Made by a program: the position numbers and the translations under genes. A model generated the notes under the pieces. That model searched no databases. It was not told where the DNA came from and worked only from the letters and a program-made list of their open reading frames with translations. Positions 7,858 to 14,946 of a stretch of DNA of 64,000 nt are shown here, in pieces. Origin of the DNA: Catellatospora tritici (GTDB taxonomy: Bacteria; Actinomycetota; Actinomycetes; Mycobacteriales; Micromonosporaceae); NCBI RefSeq assembly GCF_019083965.1, contig NZ_JAHRCY010000011.1:62001-126000 (forward strand), given 5' to 3'. Position 1 is the stretch's first letter; the number at the start of each line of letters is the position of its first letter.

Positions 7858-8379
7858 ATGTCGCTGCACCGCAACACTGGAAAAGTCGTCCGGACCAGCC
7901 TGGTCATGCTGCTCCTGAGCGCGTTGGCCGCCGGGCTTCCGTCACTGCTGGCGCTCGTGGACCGGGAGTTCGTCCTCGGCCCGTGGTTCTGGTATCTGAC
8001 CGGCGCCGTCATGGCGGTCTTCAGCCTCGGCAGCCTGTACTCCACGCTGCGCCACGAGTTCCGCCTGGAGGCGGCGGACACCGGGCTGGTGGTGCGGTGC
8101 GCCGAGATCAAGGCCGACCTTCCGTGGAGTTCGGTCGCGGCCGTCACCATCGAGCGGCCCCACTACCTCGACGGGAACGCCAGCCCCGCGGTCATCCTGT
8201 GGCTCGCGCCGGGTGTGGAGGTAAAGGCCAAGCCGAACTATCGCACCAAGGATGGAAGCCGGGCCGGGTTCCAACTGATCTCGCTCGACGACCTGGTGGA
8301 GAGCCCTGACGAGGTCGTCGCCACGCTGCGGCGGTACGGCGGGGAGAAGGTCGCCGTCCTGGCGCGACCCACCCGCTGA
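7858..8379 (+). CDS. Two-TM membrane protein with a cytoplasmic PH-like domain
   Basis: 173 residues, function not recognised. Two hydrophobic helices (residues ~13-33 and 41-62) flank a short loop, and the rest is a soluble alternating-strand domain (FRLEAADTGLVVR, LPWSSVAAVTIERP, AVILWLAPGVEV). This resembles the PH-like domains that follow paired TM segments in many actinobacterial membrane proteins. The phrase LPWSSVAAVTIE is a typical PH-like turn. The next gene and the one at 10348 are also membrane proteins with PH-like features. GGAGG lies 7 nt upstream of ATG. Confidence 0.7.
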   Translation: MSLHRNTGKVVRTSLVMLLLSALAAGLPSLLALVDREFVLGPWFWYLTGAVMAVFSLGSLYSTLRHEFRLEAADTGLVVRCAEIKADLPWSSVAAVTIERPHYLDGNASPAVILWLAPGVEVKAKPNYRTKDGSRAGFQLISLDDLVESPDEVVATLRRYGGEKVAVLARPTR

Positions 8380-8472
8380 GGCGACTGTCCGATTTGCTGG
8401 GTCGCCGAACTTGACGTTGATCGCTAGGGTTGGCGCCACGACCAGGCAGCCCAGGGGGACGGGGAGATTCGC

Positions 8473-9492
8473 GTGGCCGATTCGGCGTCATACGCCATGG
8501 TGTGGGCCCGCCGTGCCACCGGCATCGGGCTGGCGGTGGCACTGCTGTTCGGGCTAGCCGCCCTGGTGACCTATCTGACCGGCCGGGCCGAGGTCGAGCA
8601 CCTGGTCACCGAAGGTGTCGCGGTGCCCGCCACCGTGGTCGCGGTGCGCGCCGGCAAGATCGACACATTCGTGGTCAGGTACCGCCACGATGGCCGTACC
8701 TATACCGCGGAACTCACCGGCTCCATCGGCACGACGCTGTCGCTCGGCGAGCAACCGACGATCTACCTCGACCCGGCCGAGCCGGGCACGGTCGCCACCG
8801 CCGACGGACTGGCCAGCCGACCCGGACACTGGCTGCCGCCCGTGCTGGCCATGTTCGCGGGGCTCACCGCGTTCGTCGCGATCAGCGGGCGGATCACCAC
8901 CCTGCGCCGCCGCTGGACCGAGGTGCGGCTGGACGACCTGCCCTCGACCACGCTCCGGGGCCGCCGCCGGCGCGGCGTCGTGCGCCGCCGGGACGTGGTC
9001 GCATGGATCATGCTCGGCATCGTGGCGGCCGCGCTGCCGCTCGCGATGTGGCTGAACCCGCTCGCGACCGCCCCGGTCATCGCGGGCGTGCTCGTGCCCG
9101 TCGCAGTCGCGTTCTACCTGCTCGGGCCATCGGGGAAGATCGTCGTCACGCCCCGGCGGCTCAGCCTGCACACCGCGTTCACCACCCGCCACGTCCCCCG
9201 ACACCTGGTCGGCGGCGTCGACCTGGCCGACGACGACCACGTCCGGGTGCGCGTCGCCGGGCAGCGCCACCTGGCCGTGCCGATGGGTGCCGGTGCCGTC
9301 TGGGGTGACGGGCTCAACCGCCGGCCCGCGCAGCTGCGCGCGGCGGCACACGTCCGGGCGCTGCTGGAGGCCGTCCCCGCCGAGCGGACCCTCGGCGAGG
9401 TGCGCATCCGGCCCCGGATCTGCACGATCGCGCTCGGGCTCGTCTCGGGCGCCGGGTTCGTCGCCGTGGCCGTCACCGTCCTGAGCAGCTGA
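8473..9492 (+). CDS. DUF3592-type integral membrane protein
   Basis: 339 residues from GTG, with GGGGAG upstream. TM1 is at ~15-35. A small beta domain follows (VAVPATVVAVRAGKIDTFVV, YTAELTG, QPTIYLDPAEPGTV) that matches the DUF3592 pattern of a barrel between two TM helices. TM2 is at ~117-135, a basic loop follows, then two TM helices at ~175-215, a PH-like C-terminal domain and a final TM at ~315-337. The function of DUF3592 proteins is unknown. It is transcribed with the neighbouring small membrane proteins. Confidence 0.7.
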   Translation: MADSASYAMVWARRATGIGLAVALLFGLAALVTYLTGRAEVEHLVTEGVAVPATVVAVRAGKIDTFVVRYRHDGRTYTAELTGSIGTTLSLGEQPTIYLDPAEPGTVATADGLASRPGHWLPPVLAMFAGLTAFVAISGRITTLRRRWTEVRLDDLPSTTLRGRRRRGVVRRRDVVAWIMLGIVAAALPLAMWLNPLATAPVIAGVLVPVAVAFYLLGPSGKIVVTPRRLSLHTAFTTRHVPRHLVGGVDLADDDHVRVRVAGQRHLAVPMGAGAVWGDGLNRRPAQLRAAAHVRALLEAVPAERTLGEVRIRPRICTIALGLVSGAGFVAVAVTVLSS

Positions 9493-9495
9493 TCC

Positions 9496-10281
9496 TCAGC
9501 GGCCCAGGAACGCCGTCAGCGCGTCCCGCCACTGCTGTGGGCTGTCCAGGTGCACGTCGTGGCCCGCGCCCTCGACCTCGACCGCGGTGACCTTCGGGTG
9601 CTCGGCCATCCGGGTGAACTCGTCGGCGTCCATGAAACCGGCGCTGCCGCGTACCAGCAGGATGTCGCAGTCGATGCGGGCGAACTCGGCCCACCGCGGC
9701 GCGTGCGCGCCCGCGACCGTGGCGACCATGACGTCGCGCTCGAACACCGGGCGCCAGCCGTCCGGGTGCTGCCGCAGGCCGCCCGCCCAGGCCGGGCCGA
9801 CCAGTCCGCCGCCGAGGAACTCGGCCGCCGTGGCCAGGTCCGGGAACGGGACCGGCCACGACGCCAGCCAGCGGTCGATCGTGTCGGCGGTGCCGTCGCC
9901 GCCCTTCGGCCCCGCCTCCACCAGCACCAGTCGGGCGACCAGGTCAGGTCGCGTCGCCGCGGTCAGCATCGCGGTATGGCCGCCCAGCGACTGCCCGACC
10001 AGGACCACCGGTCCGATCCGGGTCAGCGCCGCGACGGTGTCGGCCACGTGAGCCTCGCGGGACACGTCGCCCGGCCGGGTCTGGCTCGCCCCGTGGCCAC
10101 GGGGATCGAGCGCGTACACGTGATGGGTCGCCACCAGCCACTCCGCCGTCGCCGACCACTCCCCGGCGTAGCCGCACAGGCCCGGCAGCAGCAGCACCGC
10201 GTCCCCCGTGCCGCCGAAGTCGTGCAGCGCCAGGCGGGTCCCGTCGGGGGAGTGGAGGTCGATCACGCGCGCGTCGGTCAC
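9496..10281 (-). CDS. Alpha/beta hydrolase
   Basis: 261 residues from GTG 10281, chosen so that the protein starts VTDARVIDLHSPDGTRLAL. A longer reading to 10326 adds residues without family character. The oxyanion-hole strand LLLPGLCGYAGEW, the nucleophile elbow GQSLGGHTA (Ser), DCDILLVRGSAGFMDADE (acid) and GAGHDVHLDSP (His) give a complete catalytic triad. It is a soluble esterase or lactonase-like enzyme of the haloalkane dehalogenase/haloperoxidase type. Substrate cannot be inferred, and it runs opposite to both neighbours. Confidence 0.88.
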   Translation of the reverse strand: MTDARVIDLHSPDGTRLALHDFGGTGDAVLLLPGLCGYAGEWSATAEWLVATHHVYALDPRGHGASQTRPGDVSREAHVADTVAALTRIGPVVLVGQSLGGHTAMLTAATRPDLVARLVLVEAGPKGGDGTADTIDRWLASWPVPFPDLATAAEFLGGGLVGPAWAGGLRQHPDGWRPVFERDVMVATVAGAHAPRWAEFARIDCDILLVRGSAGFMDADEFTRMAEHPKVTAVEVEGAGHDVHLDSPQQWRDALTAFLGR

Positions 10282-10347
10282 GGCTGCGCAGGCTAGCAGC
10301 GTTGGCGGGGCAGCGTGGTCTCGCACCGCCCCCTAGCATGGCCAGCT

Positions 10348-11052
10348 ATGCCCCACGCCCTACAGCTGACCCGGTACCGCCTGATCTACGTGTTGATCGT
10401 GCTCACGGCTCCGCTCTGGCTGTGGCTTGCCACGGTGCCGGAGAACTGGCACGGGCTGGTCGTGCTGGCACGTCTGGCGGTGATCGGGGTCGGAGTCGTC
10501 TTCCTGGTGCGGGCCCATCGCCGTCCGGTCAGCACGAGACTCCGCTTCGACGTGGCGGACGGGGCATTCGTCACCCGGACGTACACGATTCCAGTGGTGT
10601 TGCTGTGCCTTACGGCGATGGAGGTGTGCGGGCTGAGTCTCTTCACCCGTCTCCCGCTGCTCGGCTGGTTTCTCGGCGCCCTGTCCGTGCTGGTGGCGTT
10701 CGGCACCGGCATGGTGCTGTGGCGCGGCCTGCCCGCGCTGGAACTGCATCCGGATGGAATCAGGATCGCGGGCTTAGTGCTGCGCGACGTCGAGATCCCG
10801 TGGACGCTGCTGCGTCCGGGGTTCCCGGTGCGGGGCAAGCTCTCCGATCAGACTCTGCCCCTGGTGTATGAGCAACCGCTGTCGCTACCCGCCAGACTGC
10901 GTCGTCACCGGACGCTGCAGCTGGTCTTCGAGGTCCACCCGTGGTTCCTGGCTGACGCGGTCCGCTGGTATGTCGACCATCCCGAGGATCGCGCCGCGAT
11001 CGGCACCCAGGCCGAACACGACCGCCTCGTCGCCGCCCTGGGCGCGGCCTGA
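10348..11052 (+). CDS. Membrane protein with PH-like C-terminal domain
   Basis: 234 residues from ATG 10348. Four hydrophobic segments lie in the first 135 residues (for example YVLIVLTAPLWLWLATV and LLGWFLGALSVLVAFGTGMV). A soluble domain containing LELHPDGIRIAGLVLRDVEI and PWTLLRPG follows, which is the phrase pattern of bacterial PH-like domains. It may be distantly related to the genes at 7858 and 8473. Function is not recognised. Confidence 0.65.
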   Translation: MPHALQLTRYRLIYVLIVLTAPLWLWLATVPENWHGLVVLARLAVIGVGVVFLVRAHRRPVSTRLRFDVADGAFVTRTYTIPVVLLCLTAMEVCGLSLFTRLPLLGWFLGALSVLVAFGTGMVLWRGLPALELHPDGIRIAGLVLRDVEIPWTLLRPGFPVRGKLSDQTLPLVYEQPLSLPARLRRHRTLQLVFEVHPWFLADAVRWYVDHPEDRAAIGTQAEHDRLVAALGAA

Positions 11053-11126
11053 GCCGGATGTGCCACGGACAGGGCACGGACCCGCCAACTCGGCAGCCCT
11101 CTTGATCCCACGTTTACGATCAAGCC

Positions 11127-11570
11127 ATGTCGTCCGGTCCGCAGCTTCCCATGTCCGCCCGGGGCGCCTTGCGGATCATGATCTTTGGCACCGGCGGACC
11201 GCAGACGAAGTCAGTGGCCGTCTGGCCGCTTCTCGGCGGGACCGCGGCCCTGATCGTCGTCCTCAGCATCCTCGAAGGCCTGATCGACGTGGTGTTCGGT
11301 GATCCGTGGCGCTGGGATCTCGGCCCCAGCATGGGGATCGCCATGTCGGGGTTTCTGGCGCCAGTGCTCCTCCAACCCATCCGACACCGTTGGCCCGCGC
11401 TGGTCGGCGGCCTCGCCGCTCTGCTCCTCGCGGTGTCGGTGCTGCGTGCCCTGCCCGCACCGCACCTGGCCGTGGTGGCGATTGGGCTGCTCACAGGTGT
11501 TGCCACCTTCGCGGGGATCACCCATTTACCCGCCTGGTTCCCGCGTAGCGGTGCAGACCCGACTGACTGA
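11127..11570 (+). CDS. Small four-TM hypothetical membrane protein
   Basis: 147 residues. Hydrophobic segments at ~32-52 (VWPLLGGTAALIVVLSILEG), ~68-85, ~92-108 and ~112-130 predict four membrane helices and little else. No family motif is recognised. It is followed by a hairpin that also closes the opposing tRNA gene. Confidence 0.6.
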   Translation: MSSGPQLPMSARGALRIMIFGTGGPQTKSVAVWPLLGGTAALIVVLSILEGLIDVVFGDPWRWDLGPSMGIAMSGFLAPVLLQPIRHRWPALVGGLAALLLAVSVLRALPAPHLAVVAIGLLTGVATFAGITHLPAWFPRSGADPTD

Positions 11571-11635
11571 GCGTCGGCTGGGGAGACGGGCACGTAACGG
11601 GCACGACAGCCGGATAGAGATCGCGAGAAATAGAG

Positions 11636-11672
11636 AAGCCTGGTTGGGACTCGCGTCCTACCAGGCTTTTCG
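11636..11672. terminator. Bidirectional hairpin between the membrane protein and tRNA-Gly
   Basis: Stem AAGCCTGGT (11636-11644) pairs with ACCAGGCTT (11660-11668) and is followed on the plus strand by TT. On the minus strand it lies just beyond the tRNA 3' end. Confidence 0.7.
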
Positions 11673-11675
11673 TTG

Positions 11676-11749
11676 TGGAGCGGGTGAAGGGAATCGAACC
11701 CTCACTGTCAGCTTGGGAAGCTGATGTTCTGCCATTGAACTACACCCGC
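11676..11749 (-). tRNA. tRNA-Gly (anticodon CCC)
   Basis: Minus strand. The 7-bp acceptor stem GCGGGTG/CACCCGC is perfect, and the anticodon loop TTCCCAA gives CCC. The T arm contains GGTTCGATTCC. The discriminator is U and CCA is encoded (11676-11678). CCC is the G-ending glycine codon reader expected in a very GC-rich genome. Confidence 0.95.
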
Positions 11750-11821
11750 GAGCGGTCCCCACTGTACCTGACCGCACCGCCGCAACGCACGCAGGTAAGT
11801 GCCGCGGGTCGAGGCCGCCGG

Positions 11822-12334
11822 TCAGGCCGCGAGAAGCTGCAGGTGGGGCCGGGCAGCTCGACGTTCGACGCGCGGCGCCGGCTCGGGAAGCGGCGCGCGC
11901 CGGTCCCGCCACAGCACCGGCAGGGTGTCGGGCTCGTGCCGGTGCAGCAGTGCGGTCTCGATGGCGAACTCGTACAGCCGCCAGTCGGCGAGCGGGGCGG
12001 CCCGGTGCGTGCGGGCCAGGTGGTCGACGGTGACCGGGCTGGTCACGGGGTAAGCGCGCCCGGTGACGCATGCTTCGACGTCGCTGTCCTCGGCCGGGTA
12101 CGCGTGCAGGGCGTAGCGGCCGTCGCGATCGAGGTCGCGTCGCTTGGGCGTGTCGAGGATGAAGCAGTAGAGCCCCTCGTCGGTGACGATCGGGGACACC
12201 GGGTGCAGGCGCGGACTGCCGTCCGCGCGCACGGTCGCCAGGAAGCCCATGCCGGGCCCGTACTGGTGCAGCAGGGCGCGGATCGACGAGGCCAGCCACG
12301 GTGTGGCGGCGGCGAACTCGGACCAGGTAGCCAT
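11822..12334 (-). CDS. Pyridoxamine-5'-phosphate-oxidase-like (FMN split-barrel) protein under a LexA box
   Basis: 170 residues from ATG 12334. The core GFLATVRADGSPRLHPVSPIV (residues ~30-50), then GLYCFILDTPKRRDLDRDGRYALHAY, is the standard flavin split-barrel pattern, and the protein probably binds FMN or F420. The C-terminal 40 residues are Arg/Pro-rich and poorly conserved. An in-frame extension to 12463 exists but would place a perfect LexA box inside the coding sequence, so the shorter start is preferred. The substrate is unknown. A GATAAA-like -10 beside the box and the lack of a clear ribosome binding site suggest a near-leaderless transcript. Confidence 0.82.
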   Translation of the reverse strand: MATWSEFAAATPWLASSIRALLHQYGPGMGFLATVRADGSPRLHPVSPIVTDEGLYCFILDTPKRRDLDRDGRYALHAYPAEDSDVEACVTGRAYPVTSPVTVDHLARTHRAAPLADWRLYEFAIETALLHRHEPDTLPVLWRDRRAPLPEPAPRVERRAARPHLQLLAA

Positions 12335-12347
12335 GTCGGGGACTTTA

Positions 12348-12363
12348 TCGAACAAATGTTCGA
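12348..12363 (-). promoter_or_regulatory. SOS (LexA) box
   Basis: TCGAAC-AAAT-GTTCGA is a perfect 16-bp match to the actinobacterial/Gram-positive LexA operator. It sits 14 bp upstream of the ATG of the FMN split-barrel gene and beside its likely -10. Confidence 0.85.
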
Positions 12364-12513
12364 CTGCGCTATCGAGACACGCCTGCCGTGCCCGATCGGG
12401 TGATTTGTTGGTAAATGGCACCTCGGCGATCCCGATTTCGGGGCGCAACGTCAACTCCAACATGGGGGTACGACCACAAGCGGTGATCTCGGCACCCGGC
12501 CGTGCACATTCTT

Positions 12514-12544
12514 GGCCCCGGGCCCCACTTCGGGGTCCGGGGCC
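12514..12544. other. Orphan strong hairpin upstream of dcd
   Basis: Arms GGCCCCGGGCCCC (12514-12526) and GGGGTCCGGGGCC (12532-12544) with an ACTTC loop and one G-T mismatch. Both flanking genes point away from it, so it terminates no visible gene. It may be a leader element of dcd or end an unseen small RNA. Apart from this hairpin and the LexA box the 320-bp gap holds nothing recognised. Confidence 0.5.
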
Positions 12545-12654
12545 GTGCCCGGGGGTTCGGACACCGAGGTACTACCCGGCCGACAACGGCCTAAACCACC
12601 GCTGTGACCTGCTGATTCGTTGCGGGAAGGGAGGCTGGCACTAGGCTGGCGGTC

Positions 12655-13248
12655 GTGCTGCTTTCGGACCGCGACCTGGTAGCGGAGATCAAGTCGGGCC
12701 AACTCCAGCTCGATCCGTTCGAGCCGAGCCTGGTCCAGCCGTCGAGCATCGACGTGCGGCTGGACGGCCTGTTCCGGGTCTTCAACAACCACCTGTACAC
12801 GCACATCGACCCGGCCGAGCGCCAGGACGATCTGACCACCATGGTCGAGGTGCGGGACGGGGAGCCGTTCGTGCTGCACCCGGGCGAGTTCGTGCTCGCC
12901 TCGACGCTCGAGGTCGTGACGTTGGGCAACCAGCTCGCGGCGCGGCTGGAGGGCAAGTCGAGCCTGGGCCGCCTCGGCCTGCTGACCCACTCGACCGCGG
13001 GCTTCATCGACCCGGGCTTCTCCGGGCACGTGACCCTGGAGCTGTCGAACGTGGCCACGCTCCCGATCCGGCTCTGGCCCGGTATGAAGATCGGCCAGCT
13101 GTGTGTACTACGCCTGTCCTCGGAGGCGGAGCACCCGTACGGTTCGACCGTGAACGGCTCGCGTTACCAGGGTCAGCGCGGCCCGACGGCGTCGCGCTCG
13201 TGGCTCAACTGGCGCACCTGGCCGACCGGAACCGGCGCGGCGGAGTAG
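12655..13248 (+). CDS. dcd: dCTP deaminase (probably dUMP-forming)
   Basis: 197 residues from GTG. Family hallmarks are VQPSSIDVRLD (residues ~24-34), the nucleotide-binding GKSSLGRLGLLTHSTAGFIDPGFSGHVTLELSN split over residues ~102-135 (catalytic Glu in the TLELSN strand) and the C-terminal GSRYQGQRGPTASR tail that closes over the substrate. Dcd converts dCTP to dUTP, or in actinobacteria and archaea directly to dUMP, and so feeds thymidylate synthesis. Length is normal. It has no operon partner here. Confidence 0.96.
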   Translation: MLLSDRDLVAEIKSGQLQLDPFEPSLVQPSSIDVRLDGLFRVFNNHLYTHIDPAERQDDLTTMVEVRDGEPFVLHPGEFVLASTLEVVTLGNQLAARLEGKSSLGRLGLLTHSTAGFIDPGFSGHVTLELSNVATLPIRLWPGMKIGQLCVLRLSSEAEHPYGSTVNGSRYQGQRGPTASRSWLNWRTWPTGTGAAE

Positions 13249-13350
13249 CCCTTCCGGCATTTCGCCATCAACACGGCTGAATCATGGGCCGCATCGGACG
13301 CTTCGCTGCTGGCGACGCGTTGCCTTACTCGACTATGTCCCTTTGAAAAG

Positions 13351-13366
13351 CTGTCCGACCGGACAG
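13351..13366. promoter_or_regulatory. Palindrome upstream of the SpoIIE-type phosphatase gene
   Basis: CTGTCCG-AC-CGGACAG is a perfect 7-2-7 inverted repeat 52 bp before the phosphatase start codon. A candidate operator for an unknown regulator. Confidence 0.4.
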
Positions 13367-13418
13367 AATGTGATCCACCAAGGGGACAATCTGAGCGTTG
13401 GGGCCAAGTTGATCAGGC

Positions 13419-14540
13419 ATGCTGGTTGCCGTACGCATACCACTTGCCCTGTCGGGCGGACGCCCGCTCAGCCCCGGTTTCCGCGCCGGTCTCGGCGCGG
13501 CCTTCGTGCTGCTCGTTTTGATCTCCGCAGTGGAACTCGCCGACGGCAGTCCCGCCCGGTACGTGGGCCTGATGGCGACGGTTCCCTTCCTGGCAGCCGT
13601 GTTCGCACCCTGGCAGGCGGTGCTGGTCGCGGGCGGGGTGGCCACCGTCGCGGGCATGGTGTTCGCGTTCTTCAGCGGCCTGGACGACGTCCCGTCCTTC
13701 ATCAACGTCATCGGGGTCGGCCTGGCCACCGGCATCGCCGCCGTGGTGGCGATGCTGCGCCAGCGACAGGCCGAGCGCATCGCCGAGTTGGCCAAGCTCG
13801 CGACCATCGCGCAGCAGGCGGTGCTGCGCACGCTGGGTCCGAAGGTCGGCACGCTGGCCGTGGCCGGTCGCTACATCTCCGCGACCGCGGCCGCCGACAT
13901 CGGTGGTGACCTCTACGAAGCCCTGGACACGCCGTACGGCGTCCGCATGATCATCGGAGACGTGCGCGGAAAGGGCCTGGACGCGGTGCGTACGGCGAGC
14001 ATCGTGCTCGGCTCGTACCGTCATGTGGCCTATGAGCGTGCCGACCTGCGCGCGATCGTCGCGGACCTGGACCGGGCCGTGGCCCGCAGCGTCGGCGACG
14101 AGGACTTCGTGACGGCCTGCCTGGTCGAGGAGCGCGGCGGCACGCTGACCATCGTCAACTGCGGCCACCCGGCGCCGATCCTGATCCGGCGCGGTGAGGT
14201 CATCACGCTGGATCCGCCCGCGCCCGCGCCGCCACTGGGCTTCATGCCGGTGGTACGCAGCCGGGTGGAGCGGCTGGAGCCGGGCGACCGGCTCCTGATG
14301 CTCACCGACGGTCTGGCGGAGGCGCGGCGCGACGGGGAGTTCTTCCCGATCACCGACCGCGCCCGGAAGCTGCTCGGGCACGGCACCGTCGCCGACGGGC
14401 TGGCCTCGGTCGAGTCCGCGCTCATGGAGTGGGTGCAGGACCGCCTCGACGACGACATCGCCCTGATCCTGATGGAGTACAGCGGGCCGACGCAGGCACC
14501 GGCACCGGTGCCCAGCTGGGAACTGGGCGCCGCGAACTGA
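13419..14540 (+). CDS. Membrane-bound PP2C-type (SpoIIE/RsbU) serine phosphatase
   Basis: 373 residues. The first 110 residues hold about four membrane helices (LGAAFVLLVLISAVEL, YVGLMATVPFLAAVFAPW, VLVAGGVATVAGMVFAFFSG, INVIGVGLATGIAAVVAML). The cytoplasmic part is a SpoIIE-type PP2C domain: AAADIGGDLYEAL and IIGDVRGKGLDAVRTA carry the metal-binding Asp residues, NCGHPAPIL and LMLTDGLAEARR are conserved motifs, and DDDIALILMEY is the terminal metal Asp segment. Such proteins dephosphorylate anti-anti-sigma factors in the sigma-B-like partner-switching cascade. The target is not encoded next to it. Confidence 0.92.
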   Translation: MLVAVRIPLALSGGRPLSPGFRAGLGAAFVLLVLISAVELADGSPARYVGLMATVPFLAAVFAPWQAVLVAGGVATVAGMVFAFFSGLDDVPSFINVIGVGLATGIAAVVAMLRQRQAERIAELAKLATIAQQAVLRTLGPKVGTLAVAGRYISATAAADIGGDLYEALDTPYGVRMIIGDVRGKGLDAVRTASIVLGSYRHVAYERADLRAIVADLDRAVARSVGDEDFVTACLVEERGGTLTIVNCGHPAPILIRRGEVITLDPPAPAPPLGFMPVVRSRVERLEPGDRLLMLTDGLAEARRDGEFFPITDRARKLLGHGTVADGLASVESALMEWVQDRLDDDIALILMEYSGPTQAPAPVPSWELGAAN

Positions 14541-14543
14541 CGG

Positions 14544-14687
14544 TCAGGCCGCGGTGGTCGTACGCGACCGCCGCAGCGAGACCGAGAGCTGGGGCAGCGA
14601 GAACGGCTGGCCGACCATGCGGTGGCGGCCGACGTAACGCACCGGGTAGCGCGGCTCGAACAGCAGCTTGTGCAGCTTCTCGATCAT
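14544..14687 (-). CDS. Small 47-residue basic protein, unknown
   Basis: ATG 14687 has AGGGGAG about 6 nt upstream, which supports translation of a 47-residue protein: MIEKLHKLLFEPRYPVRYVG, then RHRMVGQPFSLPQLSV and a basic tail. It converges on the phosphatase gene with 3 bp between stops. No family is recognised. The Arg/Pro/Tyr-rich composition could suit a small regulator or a modified peptide precursor, but no modification genes adjoin it. Confidence 0.55.
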   Translation of the reverse strand: MIEKLHKLLFEPRYPVRYVGRHRMVGQPFSLPQLSVSLRRSRTTTAA

Positions 14688-14886
14688 GATTGACTCCCCT
14701 GGTCCGGCGGGCGGGGGCGCCCGCGTCACCCGGATGAACGACCTCACCCGCTTTCGGTGACGCCGTACGGCGTGGCGGCTTGCTTATGCCCGTTTTGACA
14801 CTCTATGTGCGTCACTCGCCCGGCCGACCCGCCCAGAAATTCACGCAGATGTGACGAGGGAAGCGCACGATTCGGGTTGTCGATAG

Positions 14887-14924
14887 TTACCGACGAGTAA
14901 TAGAGTCGCCTTACTGGTCGGTAA
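14887..14924 (+). promoter_or_regulatory. Paired inverted operator boxes upstream of fadE5
   Basis: Box 1 at 14887-14900 is TTACCGACGAGTAA. Box 2 at 14911-14924, read on the minus strand, is TTACCGACCAGTAA, identical but for one base. They are 24 bp apart and 23 bp upstream of the fadE5 start. TTAC-N6-GTAA sites are typical of TetR-family regulators of fatty acid degradation. The cognate regulator is not in the window. Confidence 0.65.
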
Positions 14925-14946
14925 CGAATGCGCTGAGGGCGGGAAA

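Noticed and set aside
12451..13029. A 192-codon minus-strand frame opposite dcd
   Set aside because: Complementary to the highly conserved dcd coding sequence; no motifs.
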